From positions 1 through 7,803 of the forward strand of contig JAUYGW010000236.1 in NCBI GenBank assembly GCA_030690245.1: a stretch of DNA of 7,803 nt, read 5' to 3'. Shown piece by piece: positions 1 to 5,888 of this stretch; the stretch's first letter is position 1; each line of letters starts with the position of its first letter. This stretch comes from Gallionella sp. (GTDB taxonomy: Bacteria > Pseudomonadota > Gammaproteobacteria > Burkholderiales > Gallionellaceae). Position numbers and translations under genes: made by a program. The notes under the pieces were generated by a model that was not told the DNA's origin, did no database searches, and saw only the letters and a program-made list of their open reading frames with translations.

Positions 1-533
1 ACCTGACCACCCCCGCCAGCGATGAACGCTACCGGGTGCCGCAGGGCAATGACGAGGGTGTTGCGACTTATTCCGATTACAGCAAGGGCGGCGCAGCCCA
101 GGACCGCAGCGCCGGAGCGGTCTTGCCGAGAGATGCAGAGCCGGCCAGTACGGCAGCGGCGATCAGCGCCTCGGGGCCGGCCGGAACCGCGACCCTGCAA
201 GATATTTTCGACGGCAGCAAGATTGTCGTAGTGAACGATGCGTTCGACCGATCCTGGCGCAGGGTGGGGCTGGCTATCGAGCGCGCGGGTCTGGTGGTGG
301 AAGACAAGGATCGCGCCAAGGGCATCTACTTCCTGCGACCGGCCAAGGCGGAAAGCGGTTGGCTGGATAAACTGCAGATATGGAAAAGCAGCGAAGATAC
401 CAACATGCGTTATCGCGTGAACGTCAAGGATGGCGGTGCGGCATGCGAAGTGTCAGTTACCGATCAGGACGGTGCGAGCGATGATGCGAGCAAGCAGATG
501 ATCGAGGCGATCTACAAAAACATCAATCAGTAG
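1..533 (+). CDS. bamC: BamC, outer-membrane assembly lipoprotein (3' part)
   Basis: The reading frame is open from the first bases (first whole codon at 3) to TAG at 531-533, so the N-terminus, with the lipoprotein signal, lies outside the window. What remains is about 176 residues. An early stretch (RYRVPQGND, then TYSDYSKG) is followed by an Ala/Pro-rich linker and then a C-terminal domain beginning LQDIFDGSKIVVV. The pattern FDRSWRRVGLAIERAG, VEDKDRAKGIYFLR, a YRV strand and a final EAIYKNI helix matches the repeated helix-grip domains of BamC/NlpB. BamC is a periplasmic lipoprotein of the Bam complex, which folds beta-barrel proteins into the outer membrane. An internal GTG at 36 could be mistaken for a start, but homologous sequence continues upstream of it. 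The next gene follows after 20 bases, suggesting cotranscription. I infer the family from remembered conservation, not a search. Confidence 0.85.
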   Translation, partial: LTTPASDERYRVPQGNDEGVATYSDYSKGGAAQDRSAGAVLPRDAEPASTAAAISASGPAGTATLQDIFDGSKIVVVNDAFDRSWRRVGLAIERAGLVVEDKDRAKGIYFLRPAKAESGWLDKLQIWKSSEDTNMRYRVNVKDGGAACEVSVTDQDGASDDASKQMIEAIYKNINQ

Positions 534-553
534 GCTGCCAGACGGCCCGCTTC

Positions 554-1321
554 ATGAAGTTCGCCTCTCTGGGCAGCGGCAGCGAAGGCAACGCGCTGCT
601 GGTTGCAGCCGGCACGACACGCCTGCTGATGGATTGCGGTTTTGGACTGAAAGACACCATCTCGCGCCTGGCGCGCCTGGGCGTATCTGCCGAACAGTTG
701 AGCGGTATTGTCGTCACGCATGAGCATGGCGATCACGTTGGCGGCGTGGCGCGTCTGGCACGCAAATTCAACCTGCCGGTTTGGCTTACCCACGGCACAT
801 TGCGCAGCCGGCCGAATATCTTTGCCGGTATTGCCCATCTCCATGAAATTGATTCCCATCAGGCGTTCGCGATCGGCGAAATCGAGATCACTCCCTATCC
901 GGTTCCGCATGATGCCGCCGAGCCGGTGCAATTTGTATTCAATGATGGGATGCGGCGGCTGGGCGTATTGACCGATGCCGGATGCAGCACGGCATATATC
1001 GAACAGACCCTGAGCGGTTGCGATGCGCTGGTGCTGGAATGCAATCACGACAGCGGCATGCTCAGGGACGGCGATTACCCATACCACCTCAAGCAGCGCG
1101 TGGGCGGGCGCTTCGGGCATCTGAACAATCAGGACGCCGCCGGTATTTTGAGCCGGCTGGATGCGAGCCGTTTGCAACATCTGGTTGCCGCGCATCTGAG
1201 CCGCAAGAACAACACGGCGGCACTCGCAGTGCGGGCATTGAGTGGCGCGCTGAATTGCGAAGCGGGCTGGGTGGGGGTGGCGACGCAGGAAGAGGGACTC
1301 GCCTGGCGCGAAATTATCTGA
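554..1321 (+). CDS. MBL-fold metallo-hydrolase, VicX/WalJ (YycJ)-like
   Basis: This 255-residue protein has the full metallo-beta-lactamase-fold signature. The N-terminus MKFASLGSGSEGN is typical of the VicX/WalJ (YycJ) subgroup. The metal motif THEHGDH lies at residues 55-61 (H56, H58, D60, H61). Further candidate ligands are H119 (VPHD), D141 (LTDAG), H165 (ECNHD) and H214 (AAHLSRKNN). The family binds two metal ions and is hydrolytic; some relatives are nucleases, but the substrate of this branch is not settled and I do not assign one. There is no signal peptide, so it is probably cytoplasmic. No convincing Shine-Dalgarno sequence precedes the ATG at 554, but the start is fixed by the conserved N-terminus. 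It lies 20 bases after bamC and is followed by a strong terminator, so it probably ends the bamC transcription unit. Family assignment is firm; biochemical role is unknown. Confidence 0.9.
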   Translation: MKFASLGSGSEGNALLVAAGTTRLLMDCGFGLKDTISRLARLGVSAEQLSGIVVTHEHGDHVGGVARLARKFNLPVWLTHGTLRSRPNIFAGIAHLHEIDSHQAFAIGEIEITPYPVPHDAAEPVQFVFNDGMRRLGVLTDAGCSTAYIEQTLSGCDALVLECNHDSGMLRDGDYPYHLKQRVGGRFGHLNNQDAAGILSRLDASRLQHLVAAHLSRKNNTAALAVRALSGALNCEAGWVGVATQEEGLAWREII

Positions 1322-1338
1322 GCGGGGTCGCAGCAAAT

Positions 1339-1365
1339 AAAAAGCCGGCTTGCGCCGGCTTTTTT
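1339..1365. terminator. Bidirectional intrinsic terminator
   Basis: A perfect inverted repeat pairs 1339-1349 (AAAAAGCCGGC) with 1354-1364 (GCCGGCTTTTT) around a TTGC tetraloop. The GC-rich core is six base pairs and is followed by six T residues (1360-1365) on the plus strand. The A run on the left arm gives the matching U tract on the minus strand. It sits between two converging genes, the metallo-hydrolase ending at 1321 and the small lipoprotein ending at 1389, and can serve both. Confidence 0.93.
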
Positions 1366-1388
1366 GTGCTGCTAATGAAGCGTGATGC

Positions 1389-1499
1389 TTAGTGCTTTTC
1401 AGCAGGTGCAGCAGGAGCGGCAGGAGCTTCAGCAGGTTTTCCGCCGCAAGCGGTCAAAGCAAGAGCCAGCAGGGCAGCAACGAGAGCAGAGAGTTTCAT
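1389..1499 (-). CDS. Very small Ala/Pro-rich lipoprotein
   Basis: A 36-residue protein runs from ATG at 1499-1497 to TAA at 1391-1389. It starts with a lipoprotein signal peptide: MKLSALVAALLALA, then the lipobox LTAC with Cys at residue 18. After cleavage only 19 residues would remain: CGGK followed by an Ala/Pro/Glu-rich tail with PAEAPAAPAAPAE and a terminal KH. A good ribosome binding site, AAGGAA at 1511-1506, lies six bases before the ATG, which strongly supports translation. The mature part resembles the flexible tails of many tiny lipoproteins and gives no hint of enzymatic function. Residues 2 and 3 of the mature chain are Gly-Gly rather than Asp, so outer-membrane sorting is plausible. 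The gene converges on the shared terminator at 1339-1365. It is easy to miss in automatic annotation because of its length. Function unknown. Confidence 0.8.
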   Translation of the reverse strand: MKLSALVAALLALALTACGGKPAEAPAAPAAPAEKH

Positions 1500-1603
1500 T
1501 ATCAATTCCTTGGGAGAGTTATGTTAAAAAGCGCGAAATAATTACCTGATTTTAAATGTCCCGCAATTAACAGCCGGAACGCGCCCAAAATCAAAGGCGA
1601 GGT

Positions 1604-1631
1604 ATTCTAGCGCTTGCGTATCGGAAAGCAA
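1604..1631 (-). promoter_or_regulatory. Candidate sigma-70 promoter for the small lipoprotein
   Basis: On the minus strand a TAGAAT hexamer (1609-1604, five of six to consensus) lies 16 bases downstream of TTGCTT (1631-1626, three of six). Transcription would start near 1597 and leave a leader of about 98 bases before the lipoprotein ATG at 1499. The -35 match is poor, so this is a tentative call. Readthrough from the upstream gene at 1651-2142 is an alternative, since no terminator is visible between them. Confidence 0.3.
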
Positions 1632-1650
1632 GGGGATTGGCAACTATTTT

Positions 1651-2142
1651 TTATAGCCCCAGCCTTGTTGTGGCTGCCGACGGGTGTGAAGCCGCCCACA
1701 TTTCCATAAAACGCGATTTCAGGACACGCGCATTTTCCAGATCTTGCTGCGCCAGAATGCCGCGCGGATCATCGAAATGGAAGCGGCGCACATAATGCGC
1801 ATCGTCCGCAACGGAAAAAGGTTCGGTGATCTGATGAAGGCTGGCGGGCGTTTGATAGATAAACATGCTGTTGCCGAACTGGTGCAACAGCATCATCATG
1901 CGCGGGCACAGGGTGGACAGGTAGTTTGTGTCATGTGCCAGCACAAACAACCGGTTGGCGGGGCTGGCGAGCAAAAAACCGCGCAGCGTTTCGTAGCGTG
2001 CTTCGGAGTTAAACCCCAGACCGTCGAAATTTTTATCGAACAAATACAGATGGTGGTGTGCCAGTTTGAACAGCGTATCCAGTGCGGCGGTGTAGTCCAC
2101 GATACCGTCGAGTCTGGTGTGTTGCAGCGTGCCGTCACTCAT
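1651..2142 (-). CDS. Conserved hypothetical protein, possibly PLD-like fold
   Basis: A 163-residue protein with a clear ribosome binding site (AGGAG at 2153-2149, six bases before the ATG at 2142-2140). It has no signal peptide or membrane segment and should be cytoplasmic. Visible features are an N-terminal helical part, a strand-like HLYLFDKNFDGLGF (residues 31-44), a second strand RLFVLAHD (64-71), an MMMLLHQFG helix, FSVADDAHYVRRFHFDDPRG (109-128) and a C-terminal helix ending in RFMEMWAASHP. This order of strands and the final F-x-x-x-W helix are reminiscent of uncharacterised betaproteobacterial domains distantly like phospholipase D, but no HxKxxxxD catalytic motif is present, so enzymatic activity of that kind is unlikely. 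I do not recognise a specific function. It is divergent from bcp and upstream of the tiny lipoprotein gene. Confidence 0.75.
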   Translation of the reverse strand: MSDGTLQHTRLDGIVDYTAALDTLFKLAHHHLYLFDKNFDGLGFNSEARYETLRGFLLASPANRLFVLAHDTNYLSTLCPRMMMLLHQFGNSMFIYQTPASLHQITEPFSVADDAHYVRRFHFDDPRGILAQQDLENARVLKSRFMEMWAASHPSAATTRLGL

Positions 2143-2249
2143 GATTTGCTCCTGAAATTCAGATGAGATAAATAGGGGTCGCCCAAATGCTAACGGTAAT
2201 GCGGTTTGCTCGGTCTAAACGCGCATGAAGCGCATATTTTATGGGATGG

Positions 2250-2255
2250 ATTATA
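2250..2255 (-). promoter_or_regulatory. Candidate -10 element facing the hypothetical gene
   Basis: The minus strand reads TATAAT at 2255-2250, a perfect -10 hexamer. Transcription would begin near 2243 and leave a leader of about 100 bases before the ATG at 2142. The expected -35 position (about 2273-2278) reads CGCCGG on the minus strand, a poor match, so the promoter would be weak or dependent on an activator. Confidence 0.35.
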
Positions 2256-2291
2256 GCCGTCTCATATTCGATCCGGCGGCGCAAAAAATTT

Positions 2292-2297
2292 TATAAT
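2292..2297 (+). promoter_or_regulatory. Candidate -10 element for bcp-slyD
   Basis: A perfect TATAAT lies 44 bases before the bcp ATG, giving a predicted start near 2304 and a leader of about 37 bases. The expected -35 position (about 2269-2274, CGATCC) does not match consensus. The inverted repeat TGCGGC (2297-2302) / GCCGCA (2320-2325) brackets the predicted start site and could be an operator, though six bases is short enough to be chance. A good ribosome binding site (AGGGGGA, 2327-2333) follows. Confidence 0.5.
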
Positions 2298-2340
2298 GCG
2301 GCCCAAAAGTGTTTAAAATGCCGCACAGGGGGAAACACCA

Positions 2341-2820
2341 ATGCAGTCAGTTCATCTCACCGCCGGAATGGAAGCGCCGCACTTCGAGTTGCCGGATGCC
2401 GACATGGAAACTTTTGTGCTTACCTCGCAACAGGGCAAGAAAAATGTCGTGCTGTATTTCTACCCCAAGGACAATACGCCGGGCTGCACCATGGAAGCCA
2501 ATGAATTCAGCGAATTTGATGACGACCTTGCCAAGCTGGACACCATCGTGATCGGTATCAGCCGCGATGATTGTTTAAGCCATGCCTCGTTTCGCGACAA
2601 ATATGGGTTGTCGGTGTTGCTGCTTTCCGATCCCGATGCGCGCGTCTGCAAACGCTATGGTGTGATGGTTGAAAAAGAAGTGGACGGGCACAAAAAACAC
2701 GCCATTCAACGCTCCACTTTTATCATCGATAAGCGGGGCACGCTGCGACATGTCATGTATGGTGTTCATGCACATGGACATGCACAGGAAATTTTTAATT
2801 TAATAAAGGAACTGAAATGA
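2341..2820 (+). CDS. bcp: Thiol peroxidase Bcp (PrxQ-type peroxiredoxin)
   Basis: This 159-residue protein has the thioredoxin-fold peroxiredoxin layout: APHFELPD near residue 12, VVLYFYPKD (36-44), then the active-site TPGCT with peroxidatic Cys49 and nearby T46 and P47. ISRDDCLSH (73-81) and RSTFIID (124-130) also match the family. It reduces hydrogen peroxide and organic hydroperoxides in the cytoplasm using thioredoxin. Oddly, the position five residues after Cys49, where classical Bcp has its resolving cysteine, is Asn54. The other cysteines are Cys78, at the start of the next helical segment, and Cys103 (ARVCKRYG). Either Cys78 resolves the disulfide or the enzyme works as a 1-Cys type. 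Strong ribosome binding site AGGGGGA at 2327-2333. It overlaps the next gene by four bases (ATGA at 2817-2820), so the two are translationally coupled. Confidence 0.93.
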   Translation: MQSVHLTAGMEAPHFELPDADMETFVLTSQQGKKNVVLYFYPKDNTPGCTMEANEFSEFDDDLAKLDTIVIGISRDDCLSHASFRDKYGLSVLLLSDPDARVCKRYGVMVEKEVDGHKKHAIQRSTFIIDKRGTLRHVMYGVHAHGHAQEIFNLIKELK

Positions 2821-3308
2821 AAATCGCGAAAGACACCGTTGTTTCCCTGCGCTATGAATTATTTGACTCCGAAGGCGAGTTGCTGGAAAAAGTCGAAGAA
2901 CCGGTCAGTTATCTGCACGGCGGCTACGATGGCATTTTTCCGCTGGTCGAAGAAGCCTTGCACGGCAAGAATGTCGGCGATCAATGCAGCGTGACCTTGC
3001 AGCCCGACGATGCCTTCGGCGAGTATGACCATCAACTGGTTGAAGTCGAGGCGCGCAATGCATTCCCGGAAGAAATTTCAGTCGGCATGCAGTTCGAAGG
3101 CGCTCCTGAAGGTTCCGATGAAGATGAAGAAGATTTTTTGCTTTATACCGTGGTGGATGTGACCGACGACGAAGTGACGGTGGACGGCAACCATCCGCTG
3201 GCCGGCAAGACGCTGTCCTTCAATTGCACCGTGACCGGCGTGCGCCCGGCTACTGCGGAAGAGTTGGCGCATGGGCATGTGCATGATGAGGGTGCCCATC
3301 TTCACTGA
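2817..3308 (+). CDS. slyD: SlyD-like FKBP-type peptidyl-prolyl isomerase
   Basis: This 163-residue protein has the SlyD layout. The split FKBP domain starts MKIAKDTVVSLRYEL and includes YLHGGYDGIFPLVEEAL (32-48). The inserted chaperone (insert-in-flap) domain follows from about 65 to 125, starting DDAFGEYD. The FKBP domain resumes at VDGNHPLAGKTLSF and ends GVRPATAEELAHGHVH. Such proteins isomerise prolyl bonds and bind unfolded chains in the cytoplasm. The C-terminus is short but rich in His (H152, H154, H156, H161, H163), enough for weak nickel or zinc binding, unlike the long metal-binding tail of E. coli SlyD. The insert carries an acidic run at 99-105 (GSDEDEE). The start is fixed by the ATGA overlap with bcp and by AAAGGA at 2805-2810, six bases before ATG. 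The pairing with a peroxiredoxin suggests a joint role in oxidative or protein-folding stress. No T-rich terminator is visible after it. Confidence 0.9.
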   Translation: MKIAKDTVVSLRYELFDSEGELLEKVEEPVSYLHGGYDGIFPLVEEALHGKNVGDQCSVTLQPDDAFGEYDHQLVEVEARNAFPEEISVGMQFEGAPEGSDEDEEDFLLYTVVDVTDDEVTVDGNHPLAGKTLSFNCTVTGVRPATAEELAHGHVHDEGAHLH

Positions 3309-3389
3309 GTTGCAGGGGCTGCGGGGCGAACCGGCCCGGGTTCTCGCGAAATTGCGCTTTCCGGAGGCAATGGCGGTGGGCCGGATGTT

Positions 3390-3417
3390 TTGAATATGCC
3401 GCCAAGTCTGTTAGCAT
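3390..3417 (+). promoter_or_regulatory. Candidate sigma-70 promoter of the ect operon
   Basis: TTGAAT (3390-3395, four of six) and TAGCAT (3412-3417, four of six) are separated by 16 bases and followed by an A-rich stretch. Transcription would start near 3424 and leave a leader of about 67 bases before ectA. The leader contains a small ACCTT/AAGGT hairpin (3436-3440 with 3447-3451). A suboptimal, slightly short spacer would fit an osmotically controlled promoter, but that is inference. Confidence 0.45.
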
Positions 3418-3490
3418 AAAAAAGCAATTTCGTTAACCTTCCAAAAAAGGTGTTGGGGTTTAGGGCCTGTTTCCCGCACCGTATTTTGTT

Positions 3491-4021
3491 TTGACTGACA
3501 AGACCGATAGAGAAAATCTAAAGAAACTTGAGCGTCCCCCGTTTCATTTCCGCTCGCTAGAGCCTGCCGATGGCATGGCGCTCCACCGGCTGGTGGGCGA
3601 GTGTCCTCCTCTGGATACAAATTCTTCTTATTGCAATCTATTGCAGTGCAGCCATTTCGGTTCTACATCGATCGCAGCCGTGCGTACGGACGATCTGGTC
3701 GGCAGCGTGACCGGCTATCGCGTTCCGGGCAGGCCGGACACGCTGTTCGTCTGGCAGGTGGCCGTGCATCCCAGCGCGCGCGGCCAAGGGCTGGCGCGCA
3801 CGATGTTGCGCAAGCTGCTGGTGCAGCCGGCAATGCGGGAGATCCGCTTCGTCGAGACATCCATTACTCCCGGCAACGAAGCATCGTGGCGATTGTTCAT
3901 CGGGTTTGCGGCCGAACATCATGCCGTTATGGAGCGCTCCGTCATGTTCGACAAGGCATTGCATTTTCAGGGCGCACACGATACGGAGTGTTTGGTGCGT
4001 GTCGGGCCATTGCAAGCTTGA
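3491..4021 (+). CDS. ectA: L-2,4-diaminobutyrate N-gamma-acetyltransferase EctA
   Basis: This 176-residue GNAT-family enzyme carries out the second step of ectoine synthesis, acetylating 2,4-diaminobutyrate from acetyl-CoA. The EctA hallmark [14 protein letters not shown] (38-51) lines the substrate site. [12 protein letters not shown] (83-94) leads into the acetyl-CoA binding loop ARGQGLAR (96-103). [16 protein letters not shown] (121-136) and the closing LVRVGPLQ (168-175) are also typical. The start chosen is TTG at 3491: the frame is closed upstream by TAG at 3461, the only possible start codons are this TTG or a CTG at 3467, and the next ATG (3575) would cut off the first strand. No Shine-Dalgarno sequence precedes it, which is unlike the rest of the operon. 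Codons at the very start (AGA, AAT, CTA) are AT-richer than those later. ectB follows after 40 bases. Confidence 0.93.
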   Translation: MTDKTDRENLKKLERPPFHFRSLEPADGMALHRLVGECPPLDTNSSYCNLLQCSHFGSTSIAAVRTDDLVGSVTGYRVPGRPDTLFVWQVAVHPSARGQGLARTMLRKLLVQPAMREIRFVETSITPGNEASWRLFIGFAAEHHAVMERSVMFDKALHFQGAHDTECLVRVGPLQA

Positions 4022-4061
4022 GGGAGTGCCGTTTTCATTGATTGATAAGGAGGCAGCACAA

Positions 4062-5357
4062 ATGAATATTTTTGAGGAACTGGAATCCGAGGTACGCAGT
4101 TACGCCCGGTCGTTTCCACGCATTTTTAATCGTGCGTGCGGCGAGTATTTGTACGATAACGATGGAAATCAATATCTGGATTTTCTGGCAGGCGCCGGCA
4201 CACTGAATTACGGACACAACAATCCGCTGTTCAAACAGGCGCTGCTGGAATACATCGAAGCGGACGGGATCACGCACGGCCTGGATTTGCACACGCTGGC
4301 CAAGCAGCGCTTTCTGGAAACATTCAAGGAAAAAATTCTCAAGCCCAGAGACATGGATTACCAGGTGCAATTCACCGGGCCGACCGGCACCAACGCCGTG
4401 GAAGCCGCGCTGAAACTGGCGCGAAACATCACTGGGCGCCACAACATCATCGCTTTCACCAACGGATTTCACGGTGTCACGCTGGGCGCCCTGGCGGCGA
4501 CCGGAAACTCGCATCATCGCGGTGCCGCCGGCATTCCGCTGGGCGGCGTGACGCGCATGCCTTACGACGGCTATCTGGGTGAAGGGTTTGATACCACGGC
4601 GTATCTGGACAAGGCCCTGAGCGATGCCAGCAGCGGCGTGGACAAACCGGCGGCGGTGATCGTCGAAACGGTGCAGGGCGAAGGCGGCATCAATGCCGCA
4701 AGTTTCGAGTGGCTGCGCTCCCTGGAGGCGGTTTGCCGCCGCCATGATGTGCTGCTTATCGCCGATGATATTCAATCGGGTTGCGGGCGCACCGGCACGT
4801 TCTTCAGCTTCGAACCGATCGGCATCAAGCCGGATATCATTACCATGTCAAAATCGTTGAGCGGCTACGGCCTGCCCATGGCGGTGGTGCTGATGAAGCC
4901 GGCGCTCGACCAGTGGAAGCCGGGCGAACATAACGGCACATTCCGGGGCAACAACATGGCTTTCATCACCGCGACGGCCGCGATCGATCATTACTGGACG
5001 GATGATGCATTCGCAAAAAGCATCGAACAGAAGGGTCTGACCATCGCAAACCGCCTGAACCAGTTTGCCGAAAAATACGGCGATGGCAGTTTCAACGTGC
5101 GCGGGCGCGGCATGTTCCAGGGCATCAATTGCGTCAGCGGCGAGCTGGCAAGCGACATTTCGCTGCGCGCATTCAGGGAGGGCCTGATGATCGAGACCAG
5201 CGGCGCCGAGGATCAGGTGATCAAGCTGCTGTGCCCGTTGACGATTTCGGACGAGGCGCTGGCCGACGGCCTGGACAAGATCGAGGCGAGCATCAGCGAG
5301 GCATGCGCACAGTTCAAACGCATGCCGCGCGAAAAAGATTTTTTTCAGGCGGGATGA
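4062..5357 (+). CDS. ectB: Diaminobutyrate-2-oxoglutarate transaminase EctB
   Basis: This 431-residue class III PLP aminotransferase catalyses the first committed step of ectoine synthesis, moving an amino group from glutamate to aspartate 4-semialdehyde. Visible landmarks are [13 protein letters not shown] (41-53), [15 protein letters not shown] (104-118) for cofactor phosphate binding, FHG (136-138) stacking on the PLP ring, [13 protein letters not shown] (233-245) with D235 for the pyridine nitrogen, and [12 protein letters not shown] (261-272) with Schiff-base K264. Length is normal for EctB. The frame is open upstream to 3906 inside ectA, but ATG 4062 is chosen because a near-perfect AAGGAGG (4047-4053) lies eight bases before it and [14 protein letters not shown] is the standard EctB N-terminus. 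ectC follows after 44 bases. The reading is unambiguous. Confidence 0.97.
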   Translation: MNIFEELESEVRSYARSFPRIFNRACGEYLYDNDGNQYLDFLAGAGTLNYGHNNPLFKQALLEYIEADGITHGLDLHTLAKQRFLETFKEKILKPRDMDYQVQFTGPTGTNAVEAALKLARNITGRHNIIAFTNGFHGVTLGALAATGNSHHRGAAGIPLGGVTRMPYDGYLGEGFDTTAYLDKALSDASSGVDKPAAVIVETVQGEGGINAASFEWLRSLEAVCRRHDVLLIADDIQSGCGRTGTFFSFEPIGIKPDIITMSKSLSGYGLPMAVVLMKPALDQWKPGEHNGTFRGNNMAFITATAAIDHYWTDDAFAKSIEQKGLTIANRLNQFAEKYGDGSFNVRGRGMFQGINCVSGELASDISLRAFREGLMIETSGAEDQVIKLLCPLTISDEALADGLDKIEASISEACAQFKRMPREKDFFQAG

Positions 5358-5401
5358 CGGCGTGCGGACAGGATGAACAGGGCAATAGGGAGACAGGAAT
5401 C

Positions 5402-5806
5402 ATGATAGTGCGTACATTGGAGACAGCAGAGCGCGGCGGGCGGCGCATTGTCAGCAAAGGCTGGGAGAGCACACGCCTGCTGCTGAAGAACGACGGCATG
5501 GGATTTTCTTTCCATGTAACCACCATTTATGCGGGCGCCAGCCTGGAGTTGCACTACCAGAACCACCTGGAGTCGGTGTATTGCATGAGCGGCGAAGGCG
5601 AGATCGCCGATCTGGCCGGCGGACAAGTTTACCCCATCGGGCCCGGCACGATCTACGCGCTGGATCAGCACGACAAACATGTGTTGCGCGCGTTTACCGA
5701 AATGAAAATGGCCTGCGTATTCAATCCGCCCCTGCATGGCAAGGAAGTTCATAACGCGCAGGGCGCATATGAATTGCAGGCGGAAGAAATTCGCGATCCG
5801 GCGTAG
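5402..5806 (+). CDS. ectC: L-ectoine synthase EctC
   Basis: This 134-residue cupin protein closes the ring of N-gamma-acetyl-diaminobutyrate to give ectoine by eliminating water. The metal ligands described for characterised EctC (Glu57, Tyr85, His93) are present at exactly these positions, in LESVY, TIYALD and DKHVLR. The other active-site residues I recall for the family are also there: W21, R25, T40, Y52, H55 and E115. The N-terminus MIVRTLET is canonical, so ATG 5402 is chosen even though the frame is open back to 5129. GGGAG (5388-5392), nine bases before the ATG, is the likely ribosome binding site. It is the last biosynthetic gene of the cluster; no ectD hydroxylase follows. An 82-base gap holding strong secondary structure separates it from the carrier gene. 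Confidence 0.97.
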   Translation: MIVRTLETAERGGRRIVSKGWESTRLLLKNDGMGFSFHVTTIYAGASLELHYQNHLESVYCMSGEGEIADLAGGQVYPIGPGTIYALDQHDKHVLRAFTEMKMACVFNPPLHGKEVHNAQGAYELQAEEIRDPA

Positions 5807-5822
5807 TGTCGCTCAGCGGAAT

Positions 5823-5868
5823 TTGCCCGCCGGACGCGCCATCGACCGCCCTTGATGCGGGCGGGCAA
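5823..5868 (+). repeat. Intercistronic hairpin with an alternative pairing
   Basis: TTGCCCGCC (5823-5831) is the exact reverse complement of GGCGGGCAA (5860-5868), a nine-base-pair stem with a 28-base loop. Inside it, CCGCCC (5846-5851) can pair with GGGCGG (5859-5864) around a seven-base loop. Both structures need the same right arm, so they exclude each other. There is no T run, so it is not an intrinsic terminator. The stem ends 20 bases before the symporter ATG. Confidence 0.7.
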
Positions 5869-5888
5869 TCGCGAGAAAGCAAGCGCCG

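Noticed and set aside
527..1336. Long open frame on the minus strand opposite the metallo-hydrolase (269 codons)
   Set aside because: It is the antisense of a well-recognised gene in a GC-rich region, has no recognisable motifs and no ribosome binding site, and overlaps the opposite gene completely.
2221..2235. Direct repeat GCGCAT-GAA-GCGCAT in the divergent promoter region
   Set aside because: Two six-base copies are too short to call an operator without conservation data.
2253..2278. Possible OxyR site (ATAG, seven bases, ATAT) before bcp
   Set aside because: Only the first two of four consensus blocks match even roughly; the third position reads GGCG.
3326..3347. Imperfect hairpin after slyD (GCGAACC with GGTT-CT-CGC) considered as a terminator
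   Set aside because: The stem has a two-base bulge and there is no T run after it, so it does not qualify as an intrinsic terminator.
3906..4061. Upstream extension of ectB into ectA
   Set aside because: The added residues do not resemble EctB, and a near-perfect ribosome binding site precedes ATG 4062.
4035..4775. 246-codon minus-strand frame opposite ectB
   Set aside because: Composition is typical of antisense shadows, and the plus strand clearly encodes EctB.
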